Shown here piece after piece: positions 1 to 5,568 of a DNA stretch of 14,038 nt. Every line of letters starts with the position of its first letter. The first letter of the stretch is position 1. The notes below the pieces were generated by a model. That model did not search any database. It was given only the letters and a program-made list of their open reading frames with translations, and was not told where the DNA came from. Both the position numbers and the translations under genes were made by a program. The stretch comes from Candidatus Pacearchaeota archaeon (GTDB taxonomy: Archaea > Nanoarchaeota > Nanoarchaeia > Pacearchaeales > GW2011-AR1): the NCBI GenBank assembly GCA_002690445.1, contig NZER01000031.1, positions 3,985 through 18,022 on the forward strand, written 5' to 3'.

Positions 1-240
1 ATTGCCATCGCCTCTGGAATGTGGGCCTTAACTTATAGTATAAATAGCATAAGAAAAGAAATAACTAATATATACGTCTTACATATGTACCAAGCAAGGC
101 AAATAGATGTACTCTTGAACCTCCAACTTAGAGAGAGTAGAGAGAAAGAACAAGAATGGCTCCGAGAAACTAGAGAACGGTACGAGAAGCTAGATAGCCA
201 AAATGAGGACGAAAAAATTCTCGAAAAATCTTCAGAATGA
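1..240 (+). CDS. Membrane-anchored coiled-coil protein, 5' partial
   Basis: The frame is open from the first base of the window, so the true start probably lies upstream; an internal ATG at 19 would give 73 residues. The visible N-terminus is hydrophobic (IAIASGMWALTYSINSI) and reads as the end of a membrane segment. It is followed by a long, very charged helix rich in Glu, Arg and Lys (about residues 40-75) that looks like a coiled coil. Small anchored coiled-coil proteins of this kind are common in phages, but no specific family is recognised and no function is claimed. It ends at TGA 238-240, just before a promoter-bearing gap, so it may close an upstream transcription unit. Confidence 0.65.
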   Translation: MAIASGMWALTYSINSIRKEITNIYVLHMYQARQIDVLLNLQLRESREKEQEWLRETRERYEKLDSQNEDEKILEKSSE

Positions 241-242
241 TC

Positions 243-271
243 TTGCCGAAATGGAGGGCTAAGTCTATAAT
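243..271 (+). promoter_or_regulatory. Sigma70-type promoter upstream of the zinc-ribbon gene
   Basis: A -35-like TTGCCG (243-248, four of six consensus bases) lies exactly 17 bases upstream of a perfect -10 hexamer TATAAT (266-271). Transcription would start near 278. This is one of the few non-coding gaps in the window, and it precedes a long run of tightly packed genes on the same strand, which fits an operon promoter. The -10 box lies inside a perfect palindrome. Use by host sigma70 is inferred. Confidence 0.5.
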
Positions 272-280
272 ATCATAGAC
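263..280. promoter_or_regulatory. Palindrome over the -10 box, possible operator
   Basis: GTCTAT (263-268) and ATAGAC (275-280) are perfect inverted repeats separated by six bases. The palindrome contains the -10 hexamer and reaches the expected transcription start, which is where a repressor operator would block RNA polymerase. A run of four T residues follows at about 285-288, so a weak terminator hairpin for the preceding gene is the alternative; the stem has only two G-C pairs, making that less convincing. Confidence 0.35.
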
Positions 281-303
281 ATACCTTTTGTTGCGGAGTG
301 AAT

Positions 304-645
304 ATGCCTACCTATGATTATGAGTGTTCCGAGTGTGGACACCTAGAAGAAATGTTTCAAAAATTCTCTGAGAAAGAGGTTAATACATGCCCAGAATGTG
401 CTTCTAGCACATATGGCAGGGTTATTCTACAGGCCCCTTTTAGTTTTGTTAAGGGTGAGCCCACCACTGTTCAGCATCTCGCTGATAGAAATACTCAAAA
501 AATGGGGCATTATGAACTCCAAGACCGTCGCAAGGCCGACAACATGGACGTACATAAAAAGAACAAAGAGGCTAACGCGATTAGAAACAAAATAAATAAA
601 ATGACACCCCAACAAAAACGTAACTATATAGAGAATGGTGACTAA
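304..645 (+). CDS. FmdB-family zinc-ribbon protein
   Basis: The N-terminus MPTYDYECSECG followed by CPEC is the characteristic FmdB/CxxC_CxxC_SSSS zinc ribbon, with Cys8, Cys11, Cys29 and Cys32 as the likely zinc ligands. The ATG at 304 is preferred over an in-frame GTG at 298 because family members begin MP-x-Y-x-Y-x-C and because GGAG at 295-298 sits five bases upstream. The remaining ~75 residues are basic, hydrophilic and Lys/Asn-rich, and match nothing known to me. FmdB was named as a putative regulator of formamidase and amidase genes in bacteria, but the ribbon alone does not prove a regulatory role. In phages it may be a small nucleic-acid or protein binding factor. The gene is the first after the promoter at 243-271, and its stop overlaps the next start (TAATG). 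Confidence 0.8.
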   Translation: MPTYDYECSECGHLEEMFQKFSEKEVNTCPECASSTYGRVILQAPFSFVKGEPTTVQHLADRNTQKMGHYELQDRRKADNMDVHKKNKEANAIRNKINKMTPQQKRNYIENGD

Positions 646-869
646 TGAGCGAAACTAATCGAGCTGATATTCCACATGCGGCAGTTATTAATTTTACTAT
701 TGTCGTTCACAAAGTACTGAAAGATGGTAGCTTAGACCCCATTCCTGTTTCCGTGGAAGAGTTAAACAAATATGGAATTGCCCCAAAGGCCGCCATTAAA
801 GTTGATGGAGTTGATAGGGCGTCATGCATAGATAACATTAAAAAGAGATTGGAGAAATTCAATGGCTAG
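645..869 (+). CDS. Hypothetical protein, 74 residues
   Basis: The start overlaps the previous stop by one base (TAATG), so translation is probably coupled to the zinc-ribbon gene; the local ribosome site is weak. The protein is soluble and mixed alpha/beta. A beta-rich first half (AAVINFTIVVHKVL, then a DGSLDPIPV turn) is followed by a helical end (SCIDNIKKRLEKF). No family is recognised. The good spacing and conserved gene packing make it a real gene rather than a chance frame. Confidence 0.65.
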   Translation: MSETNRADIPHAAVINFTIVVHKVLKDGSLDPIPVSVEELNKYGIAPKAAIKVDGVDRASCIDNIKKRLEKFNG

Positions 870-1197
870 ATGGGAAAACGAGAATCTAGAGGGTCTAAAT
901 TTACCAGACCCAGAGAAAAAAGTTTATACATTTTTTGGTGTGGGTGGTGAAGAATCCAAAGAAAACGACGCTTTCGTTAAGGTTGTTGATAATGGGGGCT
1001 TCATGACTTACTATATTAAGTATGGTCGAGGAGATCTTCTAGACCCACTAGGTACAGATAGAGGCAAACACAGTAGACCATACTTTGACTTTAAAAAAGT
1101 AAATGAGGATGTATATAATTATTATATGCAATACATTACAAATTCTGAAAGAATCTTTTTGACAAGAGCAAGAAGAGCATTAATGGAGATTAATTAA
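862..1197 (+). CDS. Hypothetical protein, 111 residues
   Basis: The start overlaps the end of the preceding gene by eight bases and has GGAGA at 851-855, seven bases upstream. The protein is acidic at its N-terminus, with a Gly-rich stretch (FFGVGGEE), then an aromatic-rich middle and a basic C-terminal helix (RARRALMEI). No catalytic motif or known domain is visible. No membrane segment or signal peptide is seen. Function unknown. Confidence 0.7.
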   Translation: MARWENENLEGLNLPDPEKKVYTFFGVGGEESKENDAFVKVVDNGGFMTYYIKYGRGDLLDPLGTDRGKHSRPYFDFKKVNEDVYNYYMQYITNSERIFLTRARRALMEIN

Positions 1198-1524
1198 ATG
1201 ACTAAAAAAGGCAGACTTTCAAAAAAAGAGCAGGCTTATATTGCTGAACATAGCAAAGATAGCGTTGCAGATATTGCAGAGGTATTAGATAGATCGGAAA
1301 ACGTTGTCAGCAAAGAGCTATCTAAACAGGAAGATGTTCCTGAATTGCCAAAAGCGGGTGATCTAATGGGTAGAAATGAGAAGTACGGAGCTGTCACAAT
1401 GACAGAGCAAGCTTCCATGCTTGGAGATGAGTCCAAGGCCACCAAGCTAGAAGAAGATAAACCAGAAGAGGTAAATGTTGCCCGACGACATAGAGGGGCA
1501 ATTCATAGAATTAAGGATAAATAA
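1198..1524 (+). CDS. Small helix-turn-helix protein
   Basis: The ATG follows the previous stop directly, with GGAGAT about nine bases upstream. Residues ~7-42 look like a helix-turn-helix of the resolvase/sigma-like type: LSKKEQAYIAEH, then DSVADIAEVLDRSENVVSKEL, where the second and third helices carry the usual A-x-x-L and S-x-x-V spacing. The rest (about 45-108) is polar and probably disordered, ending in a basic tail (ARRHRGAIHRIKDK). A DNA-binding or transcription-associated role is an inference from the HTH alone; the target is unknown. A longer reading of the following gene would overlap its last 50 bases, but that start is not preferred. Confidence 0.7.
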   Translation: MTKKGRLSKKEQAYIAEHSKDSVADIAEVLDRSENVVSKELSKQEDVPELPKAGDLMGRNEKYGAVTMTEQASMLGDESKATKLEEDKPEEVNVARRHRGAIHRIKDK

Positions 1525-1525
1525 T

Positions 1526-2035
1526 ATGATTTGCACGGTTAGAGACGAGCATATACGTAAACTCATAATGGAAGATATTTCCATGACTTGGAAGTGCACC
1601 CTAGACGATGGAACTGTTGTATGGGGCGACTATGAGCGTCCCGGAGTTCCCGAAAGCCCATGGGTTAGACTTCAAGAGTTCTGCAAAGAGAATGGGCGGT
1701 GCGTAGCAAAAGCTCAGGTAATTGTTATGGGTGCGCCTGAAGAGGTTGTGTTTGAAGACGAGAATGGTTTAGATGGATTCTTTATTGCTAGAGGATTTTC
1801 TAAGGATATAGATATGGTTACTGGGGATGGCCCATCATATCAGCATATGACATTCGGATTATTAGAGGATAGCCTAGAACGAGTTGATGTTAAAAAATAT
1901 AGCTGGCCTGAATGTGAGTTTGAAGATTTTTCACAGAAAAGAAAAGCTACCCAAGAAAACCTTTCTTTTATGATATGGCGAGATGGCGAGACAAAGAAGC
2001 AAAGCGAGCAGGTTCAAGTCACCCTCAACGGGTGA
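1526..2035 (+). CDS. Hypothetical protein, 169 residues
   Basis: I chose ATG 1526 because it lies two bases after the preceding stop and has AAGGAT about eight bases upstream. The earlier in-frame ATG at 1475 would add 17 residues but overlap the HTH gene by 50 bases. The protein is acidic and Trp-rich, with a beta-sheet-like N-terminal half (MTWKCTLDDGTVVWGDYERP) and a loop-rich middle. No known motif, membrane segment or signal peptide is visible. Its last 53 bases are shared with the start of the next gene in another frame. Function unknown. Confidence 0.7.
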   Translation: MICTVRDEHIRKLIMEDISMTWKCTLDDGTVVWGDYERPGVPESPWVRLQEFCKENGRCVAKAQVIVMGAPEEVVFEDENGLDGFFIARGFSKDIDMVTGDGPSYQHMTFGLLEDSLERVDVKKYSWPECEFEDFSQKRKATQENLSFMIWRDGETKKQSEQVQVTLNG

Positions 2036-2432
2036 GTATTGCACGGTCGCTCAATACATAGCAGAGATACTCATTCAGAGAAAAGCAGAGGCCGACAATA
2101 AAGGCTCTTTGGCTTACAAGTTCTGGAATAAGACCCAAAAGAAAAACTATACTAGGCAGGTACAAGCTGTTAGCACCCTAATAGGAAAGTTTGGGGAGTC
2201 AGCAGTATTTGATTATATTATCAATACAAATAAGCGAGTGTACTCGGCATCTCCTAAATGGGTAAGAGAAGCGGTAGAAAAACATAAGTCAGTTCTAGAC
2301 CGACAACCCAAACAAAAAATTGAAGTAACAGAAGTATCTAGAGATAATATAGAGTCTCAGCCAAGAAAAACATTTGGCAAGAAAACACTTTTTTCAAAAT
2401 TGAGGAACACCGATGGCAAGAACCAAGAATAA
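1983..2432 (+). CDS. Hypothetical basic protein upstream of the recombinase
   Basis: A 149-residue basic protein. The N-terminus is a compact segment (MARQRSKASRFKSPSTGEYC) followed by a helical region with conserved-looking aromatics (LAYKFWNKTQKKNYTRQVQ) and a charged, probably flexible tail. It overlaps the previous gene by 53 bases and the recombinase gene by 20. The ribosome site is poor (a GGCGAG touching the ATG), so translation may depend on the upstream gene. The net positive charge and position suggest DNA association, but I do not recognise the family. Function unknown. Confidence 0.7.
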   Translation: MARQRSKASRFKSPSTGEYCTVAQYIAEILIQRKAEADNKGSLAYKFWNKTQKKNYTRQVQAVSTLIGKFGESAVFDYIINTNKRVYSASPKWVREAVEKHKSVLDRQPKQKIEVTEVSRDNIESQPRKTFGKKTLFSKLRNTDGKNQE

Positions 2433-3477
2433 CGACCCAGCCTTTATTAAAGAGATAGTCAAAAAGTATGGGAATGTTATCTCTACTGGAGCGCAAGTTC
2501 TCGAAAGAAGAAAAGACTATAAGATAATTAAGGTTAGCCCCTCAGTTGACCTCTCTCTAGGTGGAGGAATCAAAGAGGGTTCGTGGGTTATACTCACGGG
2601 AGACCCTAAATGCGGAAAGACAACTACAGCACTACAGATAGCGGCAAACTGCCAAAAGGAAGGCCGTCCAATTATATATTTAGACGCGGAGGGGCGACTA
2701 AAAGAAATGAACCTTCTTGGTGTCGATGGTCTCGATAGAGATAAAATGAAAATCATCCACTCGGAAGATGAACCGTTAAGCGCAGAAGCCTTTCTAGATA
2801 TTGCAGTTAAGCTCGTGAGCGCAAAAGAAAACGAGGGCTGTGTCTGTATTATAGACTCCACATCCGCCCTAATACCAGAAAAAGAATTAGATGGAGATAT
2901 GTCGCCGGGAAGGGCAGGGCTGCCCAGAATACTGTCTATGTTCTGTAAAAAAATGGGACAGATTGTTCCCAATCAGCGAGCGACCATGATTATCATAACG
3001 CACTTCATAGCAAACACTTCTGGATACGGGGCTTCTCGCATGCCTGACTGTGGTAAAAAAATTCAGTACCAAGCAGACACTAGAATGGAAGTAAAATCAA
3101 TAACCCCATGGACTCAAAGCGATAAGCAGGTTGGTCAAGCTGTTAACTGGAAGGTTATCTGTTCGTCCATTGGGTCGCCGGGCACCGAATGTCAAAGTTG
3201 GATTAAGTATGGTCATGGGATAGATAAAGTTCAAGAGCTTGTTATGCTCGGGCTAGATATTGGGCTTATTGGCAAGGCTGGAGCTTGGCTAACGTGTGAG
3301 TTTATGGCAGAACACGCAGATATAGTTAAAGAAATAAAACCCGAAATAGACACCGAAAATATTGAAGAAGTTTTAAAGGCTGTTAAGTTTCAGGGACAGG
3401 AAAGATTATATAATTTTTTACTTGCAAATGAGAAAGTGTTTGGTATACTAGAAGAAGAGATTAAGGCAATGCTATGA
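2413..3477 (+). CDS. RecA/UvsX-type recombinase
   Basis: ATP-dependent strand-exchange protein that would coat single-stranded DNA and pair it with homologous duplex for repair and recombination-dependent replication. Visible motifs: Walker A GDPKCGKT (63-70); YLDAEG with the likely catalytic Glu93; Walker B CIIDST (145-150); the loop after IIITHF (about 193-198); and a C-terminal block YGHGIDKVQELVMLG...KAGAW (267-291) that parallels RecA's ILYGEGINFYGELVDLG...KAGAW. The 354-residue length is normal for RecA. The residue at the RecA Gln194 switch position appears to be His197, as in phage T4 UvsX, so the protein looks intermediate between cellular RecA and UvsX. GAGGA at 2402-2406 supports the start. 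It heads a recombination block with a nuclease and a possible mediator. Confidence 0.93.
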   Translation: MARTKNNDPAFIKEIVKKYGNVISTGAQVLERRKDYKIIKVSPSVDLSLGGGIKEGSWVILTGDPKCGKTTTALQIAANCQKEGRPIIYLDAEGRLKEMNLLGVDGLDRDKMKIIHSEDEPLSAEAFLDIAVKLVSAKENEGCVCIIDSTSALIPEKELDGDMSPGRAGLPRILSMFCKKMGQIVPNQRATMIIITHFIANTSGYGASRMPDCGKKIQYQADTRMEVKSITPWTQSDKQVGQAVNWKVICSSIGSPGTECQSWIKYGHGIDKVQELVMLGLDIGLIGKAGAWLTCEFMAEHADIVKEIKPEIDTENIEEVLKAVKFQGQERLYNFLLANEKVFGILEEEIKAML

Positions 3478-3887
3478 TTATTCTAGGTCTAGACGGGAAA
3501 GAACACAAATGGAACCCATCTAGAAGACAGTCCTCTGTTGCAGATAAAAATAGATCAAAATTACACATTAAGGCAAGAGCACTCCTAAAGGACTTGTTTC
3601 CGTTTGATAGGGTGCTAGAAGAGCTAACACTTCCCGGAACCAAGACGGGCTCCAGAAGAACACTACTACATGCTGATTTTTACATACCAAACAGAAGTTT
3701 AATTGTTGAGGTTCATGGAGAGCAGCACTTTAAGTTTAACTCCTTTTTTTATAAAGACAAGATGGCATTTTTTAAGGCAAAAGCTAGAGATACAGACAAA
3801 GCGGCTTGGTGTGAATTGAATAACATGAATTTGATTGAACTAAATTATAATGAGAAAGAGCCTGAGTGGAGAGTGAAGTTTGACTAA
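3474..3887 (+). CDS. Vsr/DUF559-like PD-(D/E)XK nuclease
   Basis: A 137-residue protein whose start overlaps the recombinase stop (ATGA), with AAGG seven bases upstream. Its core resembles the small endonuclease fold of Vsr and DUF559 proteins: a helix (KLHIKARALLKDLFP), then HADFYIPNRSLIVEVHGEQH with Asp (residue ~67) and Glu plus His (about 77-82) as likely metal ligands, then a helix with RDTDKAAWC, and a final strand MNLIELNY. Vsr nicks near T:G mismatches, and relatives include homing and structure-specific nucleases. The substrate here is not known. Tight coupling to the recombinase suggests nicking or processing of recombination intermediates (inference). Confidence 0.72.
   Translation: MIILGLDGKEHKWNPSRRQSSVADKNRSKLHIKARALLKDLFPFDRVLEELTLPGTKTGSRRTLLHADFYIPNRSLIVEVHGEQHFKFNSFFYKDKMAFFKAKARDTDKAAWCELNNMNLIELNYNEKEPEWRVKFD
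3868..3871 (+). promoter_or_regulatory. Ribosome binding site fixing a TTG start
   Basis: GGAG eight bases before the TTG at 3880. No ATG or GTG in that frame lies nearby, so this site decides the start of the downstream helical protein. Confidence 0.55.
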
Positions 3888-4347
3888 CGAACAAAAAGCT
3901 ATTGAATTTCTACAGAAGGTAGACGACTGGGTAGAGGATAGAAATGCAGACCTTGTTAAGAAGAACGAGGATGTAGAAAGTATATTAAACTTAAGTTCCG
4001 ATGATATCAATAATATGGATATTACTTTGGCTTTATCCAACAGTTTTATACTTTTTGCGCATGCAGAATACCTCCAGTCACTATATAATAAAGAGAAGTC
4101 AGTATTAGACTTTTGCAATAACAGCATTTGGTACATAGTCGCAGACAAAATGGAGAACTATGGCGGGCAGTACGCAAAATGGGAAGTCCGATATTTTTCC
4201 GCAATAAAAGAAAACCCACTAGCTTCAGAGCTGAACAGACTAAAGACATCAGCAGAATCTAGAATAACAAGAATTTCAGGAAAGATTGATATAGTCAAGA
4301 AGATGGCTACAGTCCTGCAAGATTTAGGAAGAAGGAGAAATTATTAA
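3880..4347 (+). CDS. Helical protein, candidate UvsY-like recombination mediator
   Basis: A 155-residue, almost wholly helical protein beginning at TTG 3880 and overlapping the nuclease gene by eight bases. It has acidic helices at the N-terminus, a Tyr/Leu-rich middle (HAEYLQSLYNKEKSVLDF), an aromatic stretch (GGQYAKWEVRYFS) and a basic last helix ending LGRRRNY. T4 UvsY, the mediator that loads UvsX on SSB-coated DNA, is similar in size and helical character. The position two genes after the recombinase fits, but I see no clear UvsY signature. The role is inferred from context; it could equally be an unrelated structural helical protein. Confidence 0.7.
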   Translation: MTNEQKAIEFLQKVDDWVEDRNADLVKKNEDVESILNLSSDDINNMDITLALSNSFILFAHAEYLQSLYNKEKSVLDFCNNSIWYIVADKMENYGGQYAKWEVRYFSAIKENPLASELNRLKTSAESRITRISGKIDIVKKMATVLQDLGRRRNY

Positions 4348-4787
4348 TGTCTACTCTTGATACAGCAAAAGAATTACTTAGAAAAGGTATAGCTCTTAAT
4401 GATGCAGAGCTAATAGAAATGGCTAACTCTCTCATAGAGGCGGACACGGCGGCTGAAACAGCTGTTCAATCTGATATTACACAGGTTGTTGAGCAACCTG
4501 CTCCGCCTGAGAGGGTTGGTGCTGATGACTTCTCAATGACTGGCCGACAAATAAAGGAAGGCCCAACACCAATTAATAAGGTTGATCGTGGAGATAACCT
4601 TTTTACTGACGACAAGTCAGAACATATGGACATTGAGACCCCTGCTTTTACCCCTTCGCCAAGAAGAGATAAAGCCCAAAAAACCAAACAGAAATGTGTT
4701 GAGTGTAAAAAAACTATAGAAGTATCAGATGTTCACAGGAGAGATTTCTTTGTCTGTGATGGATGCTTATCAAACAAAAGAAGATAA
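4347..4787 (+). CDS. Protein with C-terminal zinc ribbon
   Basis: A 146-residue protein with a helical N-terminus (residues ~1-35, LDTAKELLRKGIALNDAELIEMA), a long polar linker rich in Pro, Asp and Thr, and a C-terminal zinc ribbon CVEC-16-CDGC (Cys117, 120, 137, 140) ending in a basic tail. The start overlaps the previous stop (TAATG) and has AAGGAG nine bases upstream. The layout resembles small adaptor or nucleic-acid-binding proteins. It follows the recombination genes, so a role in that block is possible but unproven. No specific family recognised. Confidence 0.75.
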   Translation: MSTLDTAKELLRKGIALNDAELIEMANSLIEADTAAETAVQSDITQVVEQPAPPERVGADDFSMTGRQIKEGPTPINKVDRGDNLFTDDKSEHMDIETPAFTPSPRRDKAQKTKQKCVECKKTIEVSDVHRRDFFVCDGCLSNKRR

Positions 4788-4795
4788 CTTTAAAT

Positions 4796-4801
4796 AGGAG
4801 G
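4796..4801 (+). promoter_or_regulatory. Strong ribosome binding site
   Basis: A full AGGAGG seven bases before the ATG at 4809, clearly stronger than the sites used by most neighbours, suggesting high translation of the small membrane protein. Confidence 0.6.
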
Positions 4802-4808
4802 CAATATT

Positions 4809-5072
4809 ATGCCACATACTAGAAAACGAGGCGAAGATAAAAGCGACGCCCGAGAAGATAAAAAAGATGCCCGTGAAGAAAAGGTTGATTCCAGAAGGGG
4901 GTACAGACTAGACAAAATCAAGGCGCTTACAGCGAAAGCTACTGCCGTTGCAAAAAAACGCAAATGGCTAGTGTTTATGATTGGCTTGGGTCTTGTAGCC
5001 TATGTGGTAATTTCAAAGGGCGGCTTCGGAGGCATGGGCGGGATTCTAGAGACAATTAAAAATTTCTTCTAG
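4809..5072 (+). CDS. Small charged membrane protein with heptad repeats
   Basis: An 87-residue protein preceded by the strongest ribosome site in the window. Residues 9-29 are three imperfect heptads of the pattern E-D/E-K-x-D-A/S-R. A Lys-rich region follows, then one transmembrane helix (about 53-69, WLVFMIGLGLVAYVVIS), a glycine-rich turn (GGFGGMGG) and a short amphipathic end. The basic flank suggests the N-terminus stays in the cytoplasm. There is no signal-peptidase-like site. Function unknown; possibilities include a membrane anchor for replication or a lysis-related protein, neither supported by a motif. It starts a cluster of tiny genes between the recombination and replication blocks. 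Confidence 0.72.
   Translation: MPHTRKRGEDKSDAREDKKDAREEKVDSRRGYRLDKIKALTAKATAVAKKRKWLVFMIGLGLVAYVVISKGGFGGMGGILETIKNFF
4833..4895 (+). repeat. Three tandem 21-base coding repeats
   Basis: Three imperfect 21-base units encode EDKSDAR, EDKKDAR and EEKVDSR. The first two are closest. Each heptad alternates acidic and basic residues. The repeat lies wholly within the small membrane protein gene. Confidence 0.65.
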
Positions 5073-5082
5073 GGGAAACACC

Positions 5083-5307
5083 ATGTCTGAACGTAAGCTT
5101 TTTCACAGGGATTACACAAGGAGGCCACCTAAATACGATGAAAACCGTGTCATGGTGACTCAAGAGATGGCGTTCAAGGTGGCTACTTTTAAGCTTTCTT
5201 TCGTCAAAGATGTTGAGTTTCGAGAAATTCTTATTCGTCTCTTGATAAAAGAATATCACGGTAACAATAGTTTATTTCGAGAACATAAAAAGGAAACCGA
5301 GGAATGA
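5083..5307 (+). CDS. Hypothetical protein, 74 residues
   Basis: A short basic protein with an AGGGGA site just upstream of ATG 5083. The N-terminus is rich in Arg and Lys (RKLFHRDYTRRPPKYDENR) and is followed by a predicted helix (MAFKVATFKLSFVKD) and a charged tail. No known domain. Its stop overlaps the next small gene as ATGA. Function unknown. Confidence 0.6.
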   Translation: MSERKLFHRDYTRRPPKYDENRVMVTQEMAFKVATFKLSFVKDVEFREILIRLLIKEYHGNNSLFREHKKETEE

Positions 5308-5402
5308 AGAAATATTTAAACGTTGACGTTAAAGATTTTTTATTGGGATTATTGTTGGGAATTAGCACATGTATGGGTATCTACATCTATCACGGGATAT
5401 AA
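5304..5402 (+). CDS. 32-residue single-pass membrane peptide
   Basis: A very short frame starting at ATG 5304, overlapping the previous stop by four bases (ATGA) with a GAGGAATG context. After a short polar start (MKKYLNVDVKD) it has one hydrophobic segment (FLLGLLLGISTCMGIYIY) and stops at TAA 5400-5402. The tight coupling, good start context and clean membrane helix support a real gene. A longer frame over the same DNA, opening at a TTG at 5323, is less likely because it has no good ribosome site and a poor N-terminus. Function unknown. Confidence 0.55.
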   Translation: MKKYLNVDVKDFLLGLLLGISTCMGIYIYHGI

Positions 5403-5406
5403 TAGA

Positions 5407-5568
5407 ATGGCCATTACCGCCGTAGGGATTACGATATTACTTTATTTATTAACTTGCGCTTCATGCGTCAAGCAAAAAGATTACCCGCATGCCCTAATGT
5501 GGTTTTCTTATGCGTTAGCCAATAGTGGACTCTTATGGTACGAAATCAAAAAAACAAGCGGAAGCTAG
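5407..5568 (+). CDS. Small two-pass membrane protein
   Basis: The ATG at 5407, four bases after the previous stop, gives 53 residues with two hydrophobic segments: about 2-18 (AITAVGITILLYLLTCA) and about 32-48 (ALMWFSYALANSGLLWY), joined by a polar loop with Lys and Asp. This start is preferred over the in-frame TTG at 5323, which would cross the 32-codon gene. The last 34 bases overlap the helicase gene. No family recognised; the paired tiny membrane genes here could be a functional set. Confidence 0.6.
   Translation: MAITAVGITILLYLLTCASCVKQKDYPHALMWFSYALANSGLLWYEIKKTSGS

Noticed and set aside
263..288. Rho-independent terminator after the first gene
   Set aside because: The stem has only six pairs, four of them A-T, and the T-run is short; it fits an operator over a promoter better.
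1475..1525. Upstream start for the 169-residue protein
   Set aside because: It would overlap the HTH gene by 50 bases; ATG 1526 has a ribosome site and follows that stop directly.
2517..2972. 151-codon frame on the - strand
   Set aside because: It lies entirely inside the recombinase gene, opposite clear conserved motifs, and its translation looks like low-complexity Ser/Pro-rich shadow sequence.
5398..5403. TATAAT before the two-pass membrane gene as a promoter
   Set aside because: No -35-like element is present at 16-18 bases upstream, and the hexamer lies in a coupled coding run.
5323..5568. 81-codon frame beginning at TTG
   Set aside because: It overlaps the better supported 32-codon gene, has no good ribosome site and a polar, unlikely N-terminus; the ATG at 5407 gives a cleaner two-helix protein.
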